A DNA stretch of 64,000 bases from DASVTR01 sp033855775 (GTDB lineage Bacteria > Acidobacteriota > Blastocatellia > Pyrinomonadales > Pyrinomonadaceae). A program made the position numbers and the translations under genes. The notes below the pieces were generated by a model, which saw only the letters and a list, made by a program, of their open reading frames with translations, had not been told where the DNA came from and ran no database searches. Shown here one piece after another: positions 34,598 to 43,589 of this stretch; within the stretch, counting starts at the first letter, position 1, and every line of letters begins with the position of its first letter. The stretch is from contig JAWVFT010000130.1 of NCBI GenBank assembly GCA_033855775.1, positions 1 through 64,000 of the forward strand, in the 5' to 3' direction.

Positions 34598-35389
34598 ATG
34601 TGTAATCCACGCAGAGTCATGATTCATCTGGACCGTTGTATCGAGGAAGCCTGGCGGCAAACGGTCGAGCAGGCGGCGACGGCGACGGGCGAAGTCGCGG
34701 AGATGGCGCGCGTCGGCGCGCAGGTTCCGCTCGACGAAGAGATGGGCGACGCCGCTCTCTTGATGTTGGAGCGCGTGCTGGCCGGAGAGTTTGAGGGCTT
34801 CGAGGCTTGGCAACGCGACGCGACGGGACGCTTCCATCGTGACCTTGGTGAGGTGACGATGATTTACGACCCGGCTTCGCATCAACTGAATATCGAAGCG
34901 CAGTTGACCGAGATGGTGACAGCCGAAGCGCGCGCCGCGGCGGAGGCCAGCGGCATGACCGTCGGCCAGGTCGCCGTGGAAGCGATGGGCCATTACTACG
35001 ACGACGGTTGGGGCGGGCGCACGCGCCAGCACGCCCTCGAAGAAGCGCAGCAGGCAGCCGAGAGCGCGTTGCGCGAAGCCGCCGCGAGATTGGGCCGCGA
35101 GCAGCACAGCGCGGAGTTGGCCGAAGCGAGCGAGCGCGCCGGAGCCGAAGCGCAACGGCAGGCGGAAGAAGAACTCGCGCGACGACAGGAAGCCTTGCGC
35201 GCAGCCCTCAGAGAGCAACTGCAAGTCATCATGGCGCGGGCCGAAGAGCGCGTCTATCACGTGATGAATCGCGCGGTCGGCGAAGCCTACCGCCAGACGC
35301 TCATGCAACTCGTGCGCGACAACGGCGGGCGCGTCCTCGCAGACGAGCAGACAGGCTCCGTCATCAACCTCGAACTGGAACTTTATTAA
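34598..35389 (+). CDS. Coiled-coil accessory protein of AAA+/MoxR ternary system
   Basis: 263 aa, starting MCNPRRVMIHL. This opening resembles, from memory, the accessory 'X2' domain annotated beside FtsH-like/MoxR ternary systems; that assignment needs a profile search. Residues ~140-225 are a long Glu/Ala/Arg coiled coil (AAESALREAAARLGREQ). The ends are alpha/beta. Its last codons and stop lie in a duplicated sequence (35371-35393 and 35398-35418). Probably an adaptor or assembly factor for the neighbouring ATPases. Confidence 0.6.
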   Translation: MCNPRRVMIHLDRCIEEAWRQTVEQAATATGEVAEMARVGAQVPLDEEMGDAALLMLERVLAGEFEGFEAWQRDATGRFHRDLGEVTMIYDPASHQLNIEAQLTEMVTAEARAAAEASGMTVGQVAVEAMGHYYDDGWGGRTRQHALEEAQQAAESALREAAARLGREQHSAELAEASERAGAEAQRQAEEELARRQEALRAALREQLQVIMARAEERVYHVMNRAVGEAYRQTLMQLVRDNGGRVLADEQTGSVINLELELY

Positions 35390-35481
35390 AAGGGCATCGA
35401 ACCAGAACTTTATTAAAGGCAGTTGATGAACTGCGTTGCGACCGCTGCGGCGGCGCGCTGGCCGCACAGAAAGGATTTCAG

Positions 35482-35754
35482 ATGAGCGACAAGAAACGCC
35501 CGCCCATTCGCATTTCTTTCAAGTACAACAAGGACACGGGCGAGATTGAAGAGTTTATCGTTGACGACAACGCCCCAACCGCCAGCGAGACGCTGCACAA
35601 CAAAATCGCCGAAGCCATCTCCAGCCGTCTCGGACGAAGGCCCGAAATCGAGGACGCCGGAAACATACGGCTGCCTCAGGTGGAGCCGCGCGCGATAGAA
35701 ACGCCCGCGACAAGCAAAGAACAAGAGGAACCTACGGAAGAAATCGGCGAATGA
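35482..35754 (+). CDS. Small DUF2997-like protein
   Basis: 90 aa, ATG 35482 with AAAGGA upstream. The N-terminal half (IRISFKYNKDTGEIEEFIV, then ETLHNKIAEAISSRLGRRPE) has the strand-turn-strand-helix shape of DUF2997-like proteins, which often accompany AAA+ and MoxR genes. The C-terminus is a disordered Glu/Pro/Thr tail. The same frame stays open upstream and encodes a CDRCGGAL zinc-knuckle-like sequence, but without an ATG. The stop codon lies in the first unit of the 13-bp repeat array. Confidence 0.55.
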   Translation: MSDKKRPPIRISFKYNKDTGEIEEFIVDDNAPTASETLHNKIAEAISSRLGRRPEIEDAGNIRLPQVEPRAIETPATSKEQEEPTEEIGE

Positions 35755-35882
35755 AGTCGGCAGATGAAGTCAGCGCGAATAAAGTCGGCGCATCAAGTTG
35801 ACGGATGAAGTCAGCCAATAAAGTAGGCTCATCAAGTCGTTGAATGAAGTTGACGGATGAAGTCGTTGAATGAAGTCGGCGC
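35751..35882. repeat. Ten-unit 13-bp tandem array
   Basis: Ten units of AT(G/A/C)AAGTYGNNGN, nine of 13 bp and one of 15 bp. The third base cycles G-A-C over units 2-7, giving a 39-bp higher-order period. The array fills the gap between the small DUF2997-like gene and the pseudokinase gene and creates several spurious ATG codons, including that at 35870. Confidence 0.85.
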
Positions 35883-35914
35883 GGTCGGTTGGCTCAAGAG
35901 GCTTTGAGAAGAGG

Positions 35915-38365
35915 ATGCTGGTCGAGGTCTTCAAGACTTGCGAGGCGGGCTTGGAATGGTTAGTCCCAAGCCTCTTTCGTCGCGCGGCTAAAGCGTATGA
36001 GGAGTCGGGGCAGATGCGCGAGGCGGCGGATTGCTGGGTCGCGGCGCAAGAGGCCAGCCGCGCCGCCGGCCTCTACCTGCGCGAGGGCGATTACGCGCGC
36101 GCCGCGCAGTTGCTCTTCGAGGCCGGACGCTACGCGGACGCGCTTGAGAGTTATCGCAACTGGGCTGGCTTTCAATCGCCGGAGAGCGAGGATTTCGTCG
36201 TCGCTCGCCTTGGCGAAGCGGCGTGCCTGACGCTGCTGCGCGCAGACAGGAGCGCGGCCAGAGCCGCCTATCGCTCGGCGCGCGCGCAGATAGAAGCCTG
36301 CGACGCGATGCTTCAGCGCGACACCAACGCCGCCGTCCGCCGGACTCGTTCGCTCATCGCCGCGCGCTTGTGGGAAGCGATGGGAGCTTACGGTCTTCAC
36401 GTCGGGCGCGAGGACCTGCTTCAGTTGGGCTACGAGCGCGCCCTCGTGCTCTACGGCGATGAGCACAAGCCGGAGCGCGTGCGCGTGGCTCGCGCTTATC
36501 TCGCGGCGGCTGGCGAAAACAGGTTGCTGGCGCAGGAGTTGGAAGCGTGGCTCGCGGAGTGGGAGCAGAAAGCCGTCGCGCGCGAAGACACGCGCCCCGT
36601 CGCGCTGATTCATGTGGGCCGCACGTTTCGCGCCGGCGACCGCGTGAGCATAGAGCCGGGCGGCGTAGCGTTCCAACCGCAAGACACGGGTTATGACGGG
36701 GAAATTTTCGGCCACGGAGGCGAGACGGGAACAGTCACAGGCAGCGCGGGAGCCACGGCCCTCAAGGTCAGATGGGACCCGCAGAAATTCACCAACCTGC
36801 GCGACCCTCCCAAAGACATCTCGGAAGACGGATTCGTCAGCGCTCTGGCTGTTGACCGTTGGATAGTCATGCTTGAGAGCTTCGAGTCAGTCATCGCGGC
36901 CAATCTGCTGCGCATCATGCAAGCGCCGCTGACGAAGTTTCGCATTCATCAATCTGTCTGGGAGCGCGACGAAAGCAAGCGCGAGTTGGAGCGGCGCGAT
37001 TGGGTTCTGGCCAGCCCGACGACTTGGGAGCAACGCTACCCGGACGGCAAGGCCACGGAGTTTGAGGTCAGCGGTCGCGCCGTCATCCTCGGCGACCACG
37101 GCACAATCGTCGTCAAGCGAAGCGAGAGCGCGGACGAGATTGACCCTGACCGTCGTGACACGATGGTTAGTTATCCGACCGCGATTGAAATTTTCATCCC
37201 GGACCGTGGCAGCCGAAAGCAATGGCTGAGAATGCGCGGCAAGCGAGAGACGAGAGGCGAGCAATGGGCATACGAGGACTGGCGCAACGTCGCCGAGATG
37301 CGCATCATTGACGACGACGATGCGGTTGCCGCCAACGAGCGCGCGGAGATTATAGACGAGGAATGGCGAGACGAAATCCTCTGCCCGCGCTGCTTTGGTC
37401 AACTGACGGGACAACCGAAATCCTGTCGCAACTGCGGCTACGGCCATGCCGACCCGGAGGCTTTGCTCGGCGTCACGCTCGACGGGAAATACAAGCTGGT
37501 TGAAATCATCGCTTATTCCGGTTGGATTACAGTCTATCGCGCGATTGAACAGGACGGCTCCGGGCGCGAGTGCGCGATTAAGACGCTGAAGGAGTCTTAC
37601 ATCCCCGACGGAAGCGAGCGTCGCCGTTTCTTTCAACTGGCCGAAACCGGCTTGAAGCTGCAACACCCGAATATCGTCAGCCTTTACGATTTCAACATGG
37701 CGAAACTGCCCGCGCCGTATCTCGTGATGGAGATGGTCGAAGGCGAACTGTTGTTGCAGTGGATGCGCCGTGGGGCATTCGCAGGGCTTGGATGGCGGAG
37801 CGCGCTGAGGTTGTTTCTCGAAATCTGTTACGCAGTCGGCGCGGCGCATCGTCGCCAGATAGTGCACCGGCGAATCACGCCGAGGGATGTCTTCATTCTC
37901 CCGCCCGTGCGAAGCGCGGAGAGACATGCGGAGTTTAAGAATCGCGTCAAGGTGACAAACTTCGGCTATCACGAAAATCCTGAGATGCCTGACACATGGT
38001 TTGGTAATCCGGGAGAGAACTGGGTGGCGTATATGTCGCCGGAGCAGTGTCGGGATGAGAGCCTGACGCCGCGCTCGGATGTCTACAGCCTCGGCGTTCT
38101 GCTGTACGAGATGATTGCCGGGACGCCGCCCTTCGTCGCAGAGTCGGCGGTGGCGATAGCGCGCATGCATCTCGAAGAAGCGCCGCCGCCCTTTCATCCT
38201 TCGCTCGAAGTGGAGCCGTGGCTGGAAACTTTGGTGATGAAAGCTCTGGCGAAAGACCCGCGCGAGCGACCGGCGGACGCCAACGCTTTAGCCGCAGAGT
38301 TGCAGCAGTTCTTCGCTTCATTCACGGAGCTTCAAGGTCAAAGCGAATCGCCCGGCGGCTCTTAA
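35915..38365 (+). CDS. TPR-like + zinc ribbon + pseudokinase protein
   Basis: 816 aa from ATG 35915; ATG 35870 is also in frame but sits in a repeat array. Residues ~10-230 are TPR-like helices (RRAAKAYEESGQMREAADCW). Residues ~240-470 are beta-rich and unassigned. A zinc ribbon has C490-x2-C493 and C504-x2-C507. Residues ~520-800 have the fold of a Ser/Thr kinase, with K556 in CAIKTLKE and DVYSLGVLLYEM present. The catalytic HRD is H651-R652-R653, the following Asn is D658, and DFG is N682-F-G. The glycine loop is also degraded. It is therefore most likely a catalytically dead scaffold or nucleotide sensor for the ATPase system. Confidence 0.8.
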   Translation: MLVEVFKTCEAGLEWLVPSLFRRAAKAYEESGQMREAADCWVAAQEASRAAGLYLREGDYARAAQLLFEAGRYADALESYRNWAGFQSPESEDFVVARLGEAACLTLLRADRSAARAAYRSARAQIEACDAMLQRDTNAAVRRTRSLIAARLWEAMGAYGLHVGREDLLQLGYERALVLYGDEHKPERVRVARAYLAAAGENRLLAQELEAWLAEWEQKAVAREDTRPVALIHVGRTFRAGDRVSIEPGGVAFQPQDTGYDGEIFGHGGETGTVTGSAGATALKVRWDPQKFTNLRDPPKDISEDGFVSALAVDRWIVMLESFESVIAANLLRIMQAPLTKFRIHQSVWERDESKRELERRDWVLASPTTWEQRYPDGKATEFEVSGRAVILGDHGTIVVKRSESADEIDPDRRDTMVSYPTAIEIFIPDRGSRKQWLRMRGKRETRGEQWAYEDWRNVAEMRIIDDDDAVAANERAEIIDEEWRDEILCPRCFGQLTGQPKSCRNCGYGHADPEALLGVTLDGKYKLVEIIAYSGWITVYRAIEQDGSGRECAIKTLKESYIPDGSERRRFFQLAETGLKLQHPNIVSLYDFNMAKLPAPYLVMEMVEGELLLQWMRRGAFAGLGWRSALRLFLEICYAVGAAHRRQIVHRRITPRDVFILPPVRSAERHAEFKNRVKVTNFGYHENPEMPDTWFGNPGENWVAYMSPEQCRDESLTPRSDVYSLGVLLYEMIAGTPPFVAESAVAIARMHLEEAPPPFHPSLEVEPWLETLVMKALAKDPRERPADANALAAELQQFFASFTELQGQSESPGGS

Positions 38366-38439
38366 GCTCACTTCAAAAATTGGCGGCTGAAGAAGGAGCG
38401 GCTCTCTCTTGTTTAGTCCTGAGCGCGAGGTCTTAATCA

Positions 38440-40500
38440 ATGGCTCAATGTAAGAAGATGCTGGCAGGCACGGAGCGTTGCAGCAATCGCGCTGTGCCCG
38501 GCGTTGACTACTGCGAGGAACACCGGCGCATACAGTTTCGCCCCGCGACGGAAGCCGCGCCGCCTCCACCGCCGCAGCCTGAGCGGAAGAAGAGCAAAGC
38601 GGCGAGCAGCCAAAAGCGACAGACCGATGCGCAGCAGAACGCCGCAGCAGCAGCATGGACAATCCGCGCGAGCGCGGACGGCGAGACGCCATCGTTTCCG
38701 GGCCTGCGCGCCGATACGCGCAACATTCTGGTCGCGCCGCAGGGACTCATCCGCTTGCGAGAGAAGAAAACTGACGCGCGCGAGAAGCCGCCCGGCGCTT
38801 CGCTGGCGCGTCTGCTCGGTTGTCTCAGCCAGGAACTCTCGCTGGCCGCAGATGTCACTATCCGGCGGACGCTTGACGGCGAAGAAGCCTTGCTTCTGTT
38901 GATGCCGCCTGAGCCTGACGCGACTGATTTGTCGCGCTTCTACGACGCTGTGGCGGCGGCTGCGGAGTTGAGCGACGGCAAACTTTACGTCGGGCAGGGA
39001 CGCGCCTTTATTCTTTACAGAGACGGCGGCGCGGCCAGAGGCTATGACGCCGACAAGGTAGCTTTGCCGCCGAGCAACGAGTTGTTTCTCTTAGACCAAG
39101 AGACGACGCATCGCGTCGCGCCGTCAAACCTGACGGAGCTTTCTGTGCCTGACTTGCTGCTGCGAATGTCGCTCGTGCCTGCCCGTGAATTTGAGTTGCC
39201 GGAGCGAGCCTTCGTGATGGTCGCCGCGCCGCTCTATCGCATGGTGGCGCGCTACCTGCGCGACCATCATCTGCGCTATCGCATCGCGCGCTTTCATGCG
39301 CCGGAGCATGAAACGCTGGCTCTCATCGAAATCATGCCGCGCCGCGCTTCTCCGACCGGCGCGCGCGTGCCTGCCTTCGTGCTCAACTATCTTGAGAATC
39401 TGCCGCGCTCGGTTGTGCTGACGGAAGCCTGGGCCGAAGCGGGGCGGCGCATGTTGACGCAGTGGGGGCAGCGTTATCCGGGCAACCCGCGCAACGTCTT
39501 GCCCGCGTTCCCGCCCGACATCTTGTTGCTCTTCAACTCCGACAATGATTATCCGAATCTTGCCGTCGCGCCGCAGCCGACCTTCTTCGAGGGCGACGAC
39601 GTGACCTCTGCGCAAACGCCGCGCGCGGCGCGCGTTGACTTAAAGCCGCTCGGCGAACGAGACGGACTGCGCTTCGAGTTGCCCGTCAAGCTCGTGCAGG
39701 ACACGGGCGCGACCGCCGCGACCGCCGCGTTGATTCTCGACGCGGAAGAGATTGACTGGATTCGCAGGCTGCTCTACAGGCTGCCGGGAGAGGCTTTCAA
39801 TTCCTACACGCTCTGCATGGGCCTGGAGCGCGCCGTCCTGCTCGGCGAGAGCATGGCCGTCGAAGCTTTGCCCTTCGGCATCGCTTTGCAGCGCGTGCAG
39901 GACACGCGACTCTTCATCCCGCTGCGCACGCGCTTTGCGCCCGACTTGCCATGGACGTTGCTGGCTCAAGCTCTGAGTCTGAAAGACGGCGTTTATACTT
40001 TTCTCGCCGAAGATTTTCGGCTCGACATTCCGCGAGCGGCTTTCACGCCGCTGGCCCGCGCGCTCGTGGCGGACAAAAAACAAGCGCCCGAAAAATTCAC
40101 CCTGCGCCAAACTCAAGGCTTGCCGGAATTGCAGTGGACGCCGCACCCACAGGCGCAGAGTAGTCGCTCCACTGCGCCAGCCGCCCACGACGCGCCGCAA
40201 GGAGAGCGACAACAGCAGGGCTTCTTCGAAAGACTCTTAGGCGGGAGAGATTCGGAGCCACAGCCTGCCGCGCAAAGCCCGCGCGCGCGTCAGTCCGCCC
40301 CGCAAATAAACCCGCAGCCGATTGATGAGGCCGCGTTATTCCGCAAGCGCGCAGGTGCGTTCTTGCAGTCGGGCGACCACTTGAGCGCGGCCTTCTGCTT
40401 TGCTCTGGCCGGAGACAACTACAACGCGGCGCGCTCTTATCAGGAAGCCGCGCGCCTCATCAAAGAGCAGGAGCAGGGAAAGAAAGAGGCCGCAGGCTAA
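38440..40500 (+). CDS. Zinc-knuckle and TPR-like protein of the cluster
   Basis: 686 aa. The N-terminus carries C4, C14, C25 and H28 (CKKMLAGTERCSNRAVPGVD, then YCEEH), a small zinc-knuckle type found in tagging-related and nuclease-associated proteins. A Pro/Gln-rich linker follows (to ~90), then ~480 residues of alpha/beta sequence with no recognised family, another low-complexity linker, and a C-terminal TPR-like hairpin (SAAFCFALAGDNYNAARSYQ). The end repeats the theme of the preceding protein's N-terminus, so the two may interact. It is the last clear member of the cluster, 25 bases before AmrS. Confidence 0.6.
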   Translation: MAQCKKMLAGTERCSNRAVPGVDYCEEHRRIQFRPATEAAPPPPPQPERKKSKAASSQKRQTDAQQNAAAAAWTIRASADGETPSFPGLRADTRNILVAPQGLIRLREKKTDAREKPPGASLARLLGCLSQELSLAADVTIRRTLDGEEALLLLMPPEPDATDLSRFYDAVAAAAELSDGKLYVGQGRAFILYRDGGAARGYDADKVALPPSNELFLLDQETTHRVAPSNLTELSVPDLLLRMSLVPAREFELPERAFVMVAAPLYRMVARYLRDHHLRYRIARFHAPEHETLALIEIMPRRASPTGARVPAFVLNYLENLPRSVVLTEAWAEAGRRMLTQWGQRYPGNPRNVLPAFPPDILLLFNSDNDYPNLAVAPQPTFFEGDDVTSAQTPRAARVDLKPLGERDGLRFELPVKLVQDTGATAATAALILDAEEIDWIRRLLYRLPGEAFNSYTLCMGLERAVLLGESMAVEALPFGIALQRVQDTRLFIPLRTRFAPDLPWTLLAQALSLKDGVYTFLAEDFRLDIPRAAFTPLARALVADKKQAPEKFTLRQTQGLPELQWTPHPQAQSSRSTAPAAHDAPQGERQQQGFFERLLGGRDSEPQPAAQSPRARQSAPQINPQPIDEAALFRKRAGAFLQSGDHLSAAFCFALAGDNYNAARSYQEAARLIKEQEQGKKEAAG

Positions 40501-40525
40501 CGACCTTCCGGCTTGAAGGGATTCG

Positions 40526-41572
40526 ATGACGCTCTCAAACATTCAGGCGAACTGGCGCGAAGCGATGCTCTACGAACGACAGCCGGACGGCTCAACGCTG
40601 TGCCGCCTGTGCGCTCATTTCTGCGAGATTAAGGAAGGGCAGCAAGGCTTCTGTCGCGTGCGCGAGAATCGCGGCGGAAGGCTCTACGCGCTGGCCGCTT
40701 ATCAACTGAGCGCGCGCCACGTTGACTCGATTGAGAAGAAGCCGCTCTTTCATTTTTATCCCGGCTCGTCCGCCTACTCCATCGCCGCCTATGGCTGCAA
40801 CTTTCGCTGCGGCTTCTGCACAAACTGGATGGTGTCGCAAGCGGCGGGAGAGCAAGCGGCCGCTTCCGGCGAGGCTCTCACGCCTCAGGAGATTGTCTCC
40901 GCCGCGCAGGCCGCGCGCTGTCGCAGCATCGCCTATACTTACATCGAGCCGACCATCTTCTTCGAGTTTATCAACGACATCGCGCGGCTGGCGAAGGCCG
41001 CCGGAGTCTTCAACGTCTTCAAGTCTAACGGCTTCATGAGCGCCGAGATGCTCGATAGCTGTCGCCCTTTTCTGGACGCCGCCAATGTTGACCTCAAGGC
41101 TTTCCGCGACCTCTCTTACCAACGCTTCGGCGGGCGTCTTCAACCCGTGCTCGATAATCTCAAACGGATGAAAGCCAACGGCGTCTGGCTGGAAGTGACG
41201 ACCGTGTTGATTCCGGGCGTCAACGATGACGACGCAGAGTTACAGGAGATGGCGGAATTTATCGCCGTCGAGTTGGGAGTCGAAACGCCGTGGCATCTGG
41301 GCCGCTTCTTCCCTGCTTACAAGATGACGAACACCGCTCCGACACCGGTTGAAACTCTCAGGCGCGCGCGCGCAATCGGATTGAAGCAAGGCTTGCGATA
41401 TGTCTATGCCAGCGGCATTCCAGATAAAGAGCGTCAGGATACTCTGTGCCACAATTGCGGCTGCGTTCTCATCGAGCGGAAGGGCTTCGATTTGCTGGCC
41501 AACCACCTTGAGAGCGGCAACTGCCCGCATTGCGCCGCCGTCGTTTCAGGGATTGGAATGGGCAACACTTAG
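40526..41572 (+). CDS. amrS: AmrS-type radical SAM enzyme
   Basis: 348 aa. Radical SAM cluster motif C91-x3-C95-x2-C98 (AAYGCNFRCGFCTN), N-terminal CRLC and FC Cys pairs (C26, C29, C33, C43), and the PflA-like GVWLEVTTVLIPGVNDDD. This matches the AmmeMemoRadiSam system radical SAM enzyme, usually found with AMMECR1- and Memo-like genes; neither partner is in the window. A C-terminal CHNCG...CPHC pair may bind zinc. The gap to the preceding gene is only 25 bases, so it may be transcribed with the ubiquitin-like cluster without sharing its role. Confidence 0.88.
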   Translation: MTLSNIQANWREAMLYERQPDGSTLCRLCAHFCEIKEGQQGFCRVRENRGGRLYALAAYQLSARHVDSIEKKPLFHFYPGSSAYSIAAYGCNFRCGFCTNWMVSQAAGEQAAASGEALTPQEIVSAAQAARCRSIAYTYIEPTIFFEFINDIARLAKAAGVFNVFKSNGFMSAEMLDSCRPFLDAANVDLKAFRDLSYQRFGGRLQPVLDNLKRMKANGVWLEVTTVLIPGVNDDDAELQEMAEFIAVELGVETPWHLGRFFPAYKMTNTAPTPVETLRRARAIGLKQGLRYVYASGIPDKERQDTLCHNCGCVLIERKGFDLLANHLESGNCPHCAAVVSGIGMGNT

Positions 41573-42035
41573 CGGCCCGAAGGCGCGCTCTTTTTTTCGC
41601 GCAACGACATTGACGGCGGGAGTCGCGCGCTCAGGCGAATTGCTAAGAGGCGCGAGTTAAGCTATAACACTAGCCGTGAAGCGTAGTCCATCAGAAAGGT
41701 CGCAGCATTTAAGACTTACCGTTTAGACTCGCTTCCGTCTTCTTGAGCATCAAACTCACTCAGATTCCTTCCAGCGTCAGGCAACGTAGCGCCACGACGA
41801 CGGCTTCAACTCTTAGTGACCTTCGCTCTCGTTATCGCCAGAGAAAACCGGTCAGCGGAGCTTTCCGTACGCTAGCTCACAAACTTATGATATATTGCCT
41901 TTTGAAAGATAGCTTCCCGCCGGCAGGATTGAGTCCCCTGCTCTTTCCCCATTGAGGTTGTTGTTTATTTCCGTCACTCCCGCGTGAAAGGGCAGTGAAT
42001 TTTTCAGTCTAAATATTTTAAGAGGAAACAGGGCG
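41573..42035. other. Intergenic region upstream of radical SAM gene
   Basis: About 460 bases without a convincing gene. It becomes AT-rich near 41890 (TATGATATATTG), a possible promoter area, and ends with the ribosome site GAGGAAACAGGG before 42036. No strong hairpin or repeat was noticed. Confidence 0.4.
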
Positions 42036-43589
42036 ATGAAGATACTACTCTACAATCCAGACAACGGCGTGACCCGCAACTTCATGCCTCACCTCTGGAT
42101 GTTTCTGCTCCAATCTCTCACGCCTGCCGGCCACGAAGTCCTTTTGATTGACGGCAACGCCCGCGCTATGACCGAAGCCGAACTCGTCGCCTTCTGCCAT
42201 GAGGAAGGAGTCGGCCTCGTCGGCATCGGAGCCATGACCCGCATGATTGCCCGCGCCTATCGCATCGCCGACGCCTTGCGAGCCTCCGGCATCAAGGTCG
42301 TCATGGGCGGCCCGCACGTCACCGAATGCCCGGACGAAGCCCTGGGCCGCGACGGCGGCACACGCCACGCCGACGCCATCGCCCTCGGCGAAGCCGACCA
42401 GACGTGGCCGCAGATTGTGCTTGATGCCGCCGGCGACCAACTCAAAGAGGTCTACGAGCCGGAGCGCGACGCCAAGGGTAACGACAAAAAGCCGAGCCTC
42501 CAACCTTATCCAACCATCCCATGGGACACGCTCGACCTGGACCAGTTCAACCTCGTGCCGAAGTTTCTGCGCCCGGCCTTGGGACGAATGGGCGGCGGTT
42601 GGGGGTCGTTTCATGTCGTCCCGATTGAGACGGGTCGCGGCTGCCCCTACGGCTGCGAGTTCTGCACCGTGACGGGTTTCTTCGGCGACTCCATACGCTT
42701 TCGCTCCAACGAGTCGGTAATCGAAGAACTGCTGCGGCTCAAGGCCCGCTCCAAGCGCGAACGCGGGCAAGTCGCCGTCTTCTTCATTGACGACAACCTC
42801 GCCATCAACACCAAGCGGCTCAAGGCTCTGCTCAAAGACATCATCAACGCCAACGCTCAACTCCCGTGGGTCGCGCAAATCAGCGCCAACCTCCTCAAGG
42901 ATGAAGAACTGGTTGACTTGATTGCGCAATCGGGCGGCAAGTGGGTTTTCATCGGAATGGAATCCATCGACCCGGCCAACATGGCCGACGTTAATAAGAA
43001 CTTCAGCAAGCCTTCGGAGTACGGAGCCGTCTTGCACAGACTGGCGCAGCGCAACATCTACGCCATCACGTCCTTTATCTTCGGGATGGACAACGACACG
43101 GTGGGCGTGGCGAAGCGGACGCTGAAAGAGATTGAGACGTGGCCGCCGGGGTTGCCTGTATTCGGGCAGTTGACGCCGTTTCCGGCGACGCCTTTGTACG
43201 AGCGATTGGAGAAGGCCGGGAGGCTGGCGAGGCCGAAACATTGGATGGATTTTGCGCCGTTCGAGATGGCGCACGCCCCGCTGCGGATGAGCATCAAGGA
43301 GGCGCGGGCGGAGGTGAACGAGGCGTGGGCCAGGTCGTACAGCGCGGAGCGGAATGCGGAAGCGGTGGGAGCGATAGGAGAGGCGCACATCCAATATCGG
43401 ATTAGCCATCTGGTGGCGCGGATGTTCTTTCGCGGCATCTACTTTCCGCAGATGAACAAGCGCGCTTGGCTGAAGTTAATCGCGCAGAACCGGCAAACAA
43501 TGTACGCCCTGTTGAAAGAAGGATGGGCGGCGTGGCGCGGTTCGCGCAAGAAGGAGCCCGCGTTGGCGGTCGAATCGCTTGCCGAATAA
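42036..43589 (+). CDS. B12-binding domain radical SAM protein
   Basis: 517 aa. Residues ~1-135 are a cobalamin-binding-like Rossmann domain (KILLYNPDNG, VGIGAMTRMIARAYRIADAL, KVVMGGPHVTECPDEAL). The radical SAM domain carries C203-x3-C207-x2-C210 (TGRGCPYGCEFCTVTG), then FIDDNLAI and FIGMESIDP. A C-terminal helical extension follows. Similar proteins modify lipids, hopanoids or natural products by methylation or rearrangement; the substrate cannot be told from sequence. It stands alone between AmrS and the RRM gene. Confidence 0.85.
   Translation: MKILLYNPDNGVTRNFMPHLWMFLLQSLTPAGHEVLLIDGNARAMTEAELVAFCHEEGVGLVGIGAMTRMIARAYRIADALRASGIKVVMGGPHVTECPDEALGRDGGTRHADAIALGEADQTWPQIVLDAAGDQLKEVYEPERDAKGNDKKPSLQPYPTIPWDTLDLDQFNLVPKFLRPALGRMGGGWGSFHVVPIETGRGCPYGCEFCTVTGFFGDSIRFRSNESVIEELLRLKARSKRERGQVAVFFIDDNLAINTKRLKALLKDIINANAQLPWVAQISANLLKDEELVDLIAQSGGKWVFIGMESIDPANMADVNKNFSKPSEYGAVLHRLAQRNIYAITSFIFGMDNDTVGVAKRTLKEIETWPPGLPVFGQLTPFPATPLYERLEKAGRLARPKHWMDFAPFEMAHAPLRMSIKEARAEVNEAWARSYSAERNAEAVGAIGEAHIQYRISHLVARMFFRGIYFPQMNKRAWLKLIAQNRQTMYALLKEGWAAWRGSRKKEPALAVESLAE

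Noticed and set aside
35751..35882. Possible CRISPR array or coding repeat
   Set aside because: 13-bp units without unique spacers; stop codons interrupt the frames, so it is a simple tandem array.
41743..41955. Small gene of about 70 codons upstream of the radical SAM gene
   Set aside because: Rare start codon, no ribosome site, unlikely composition; better read as intergenic sequence.
42045..43409. Minus-strand open frame of about 454 codons across the radical SAM gene
   Set aside because: Shadow of a well-supported gene with a CxxxCxxC motif; Arg/His-rich composition typical of antisense frames.
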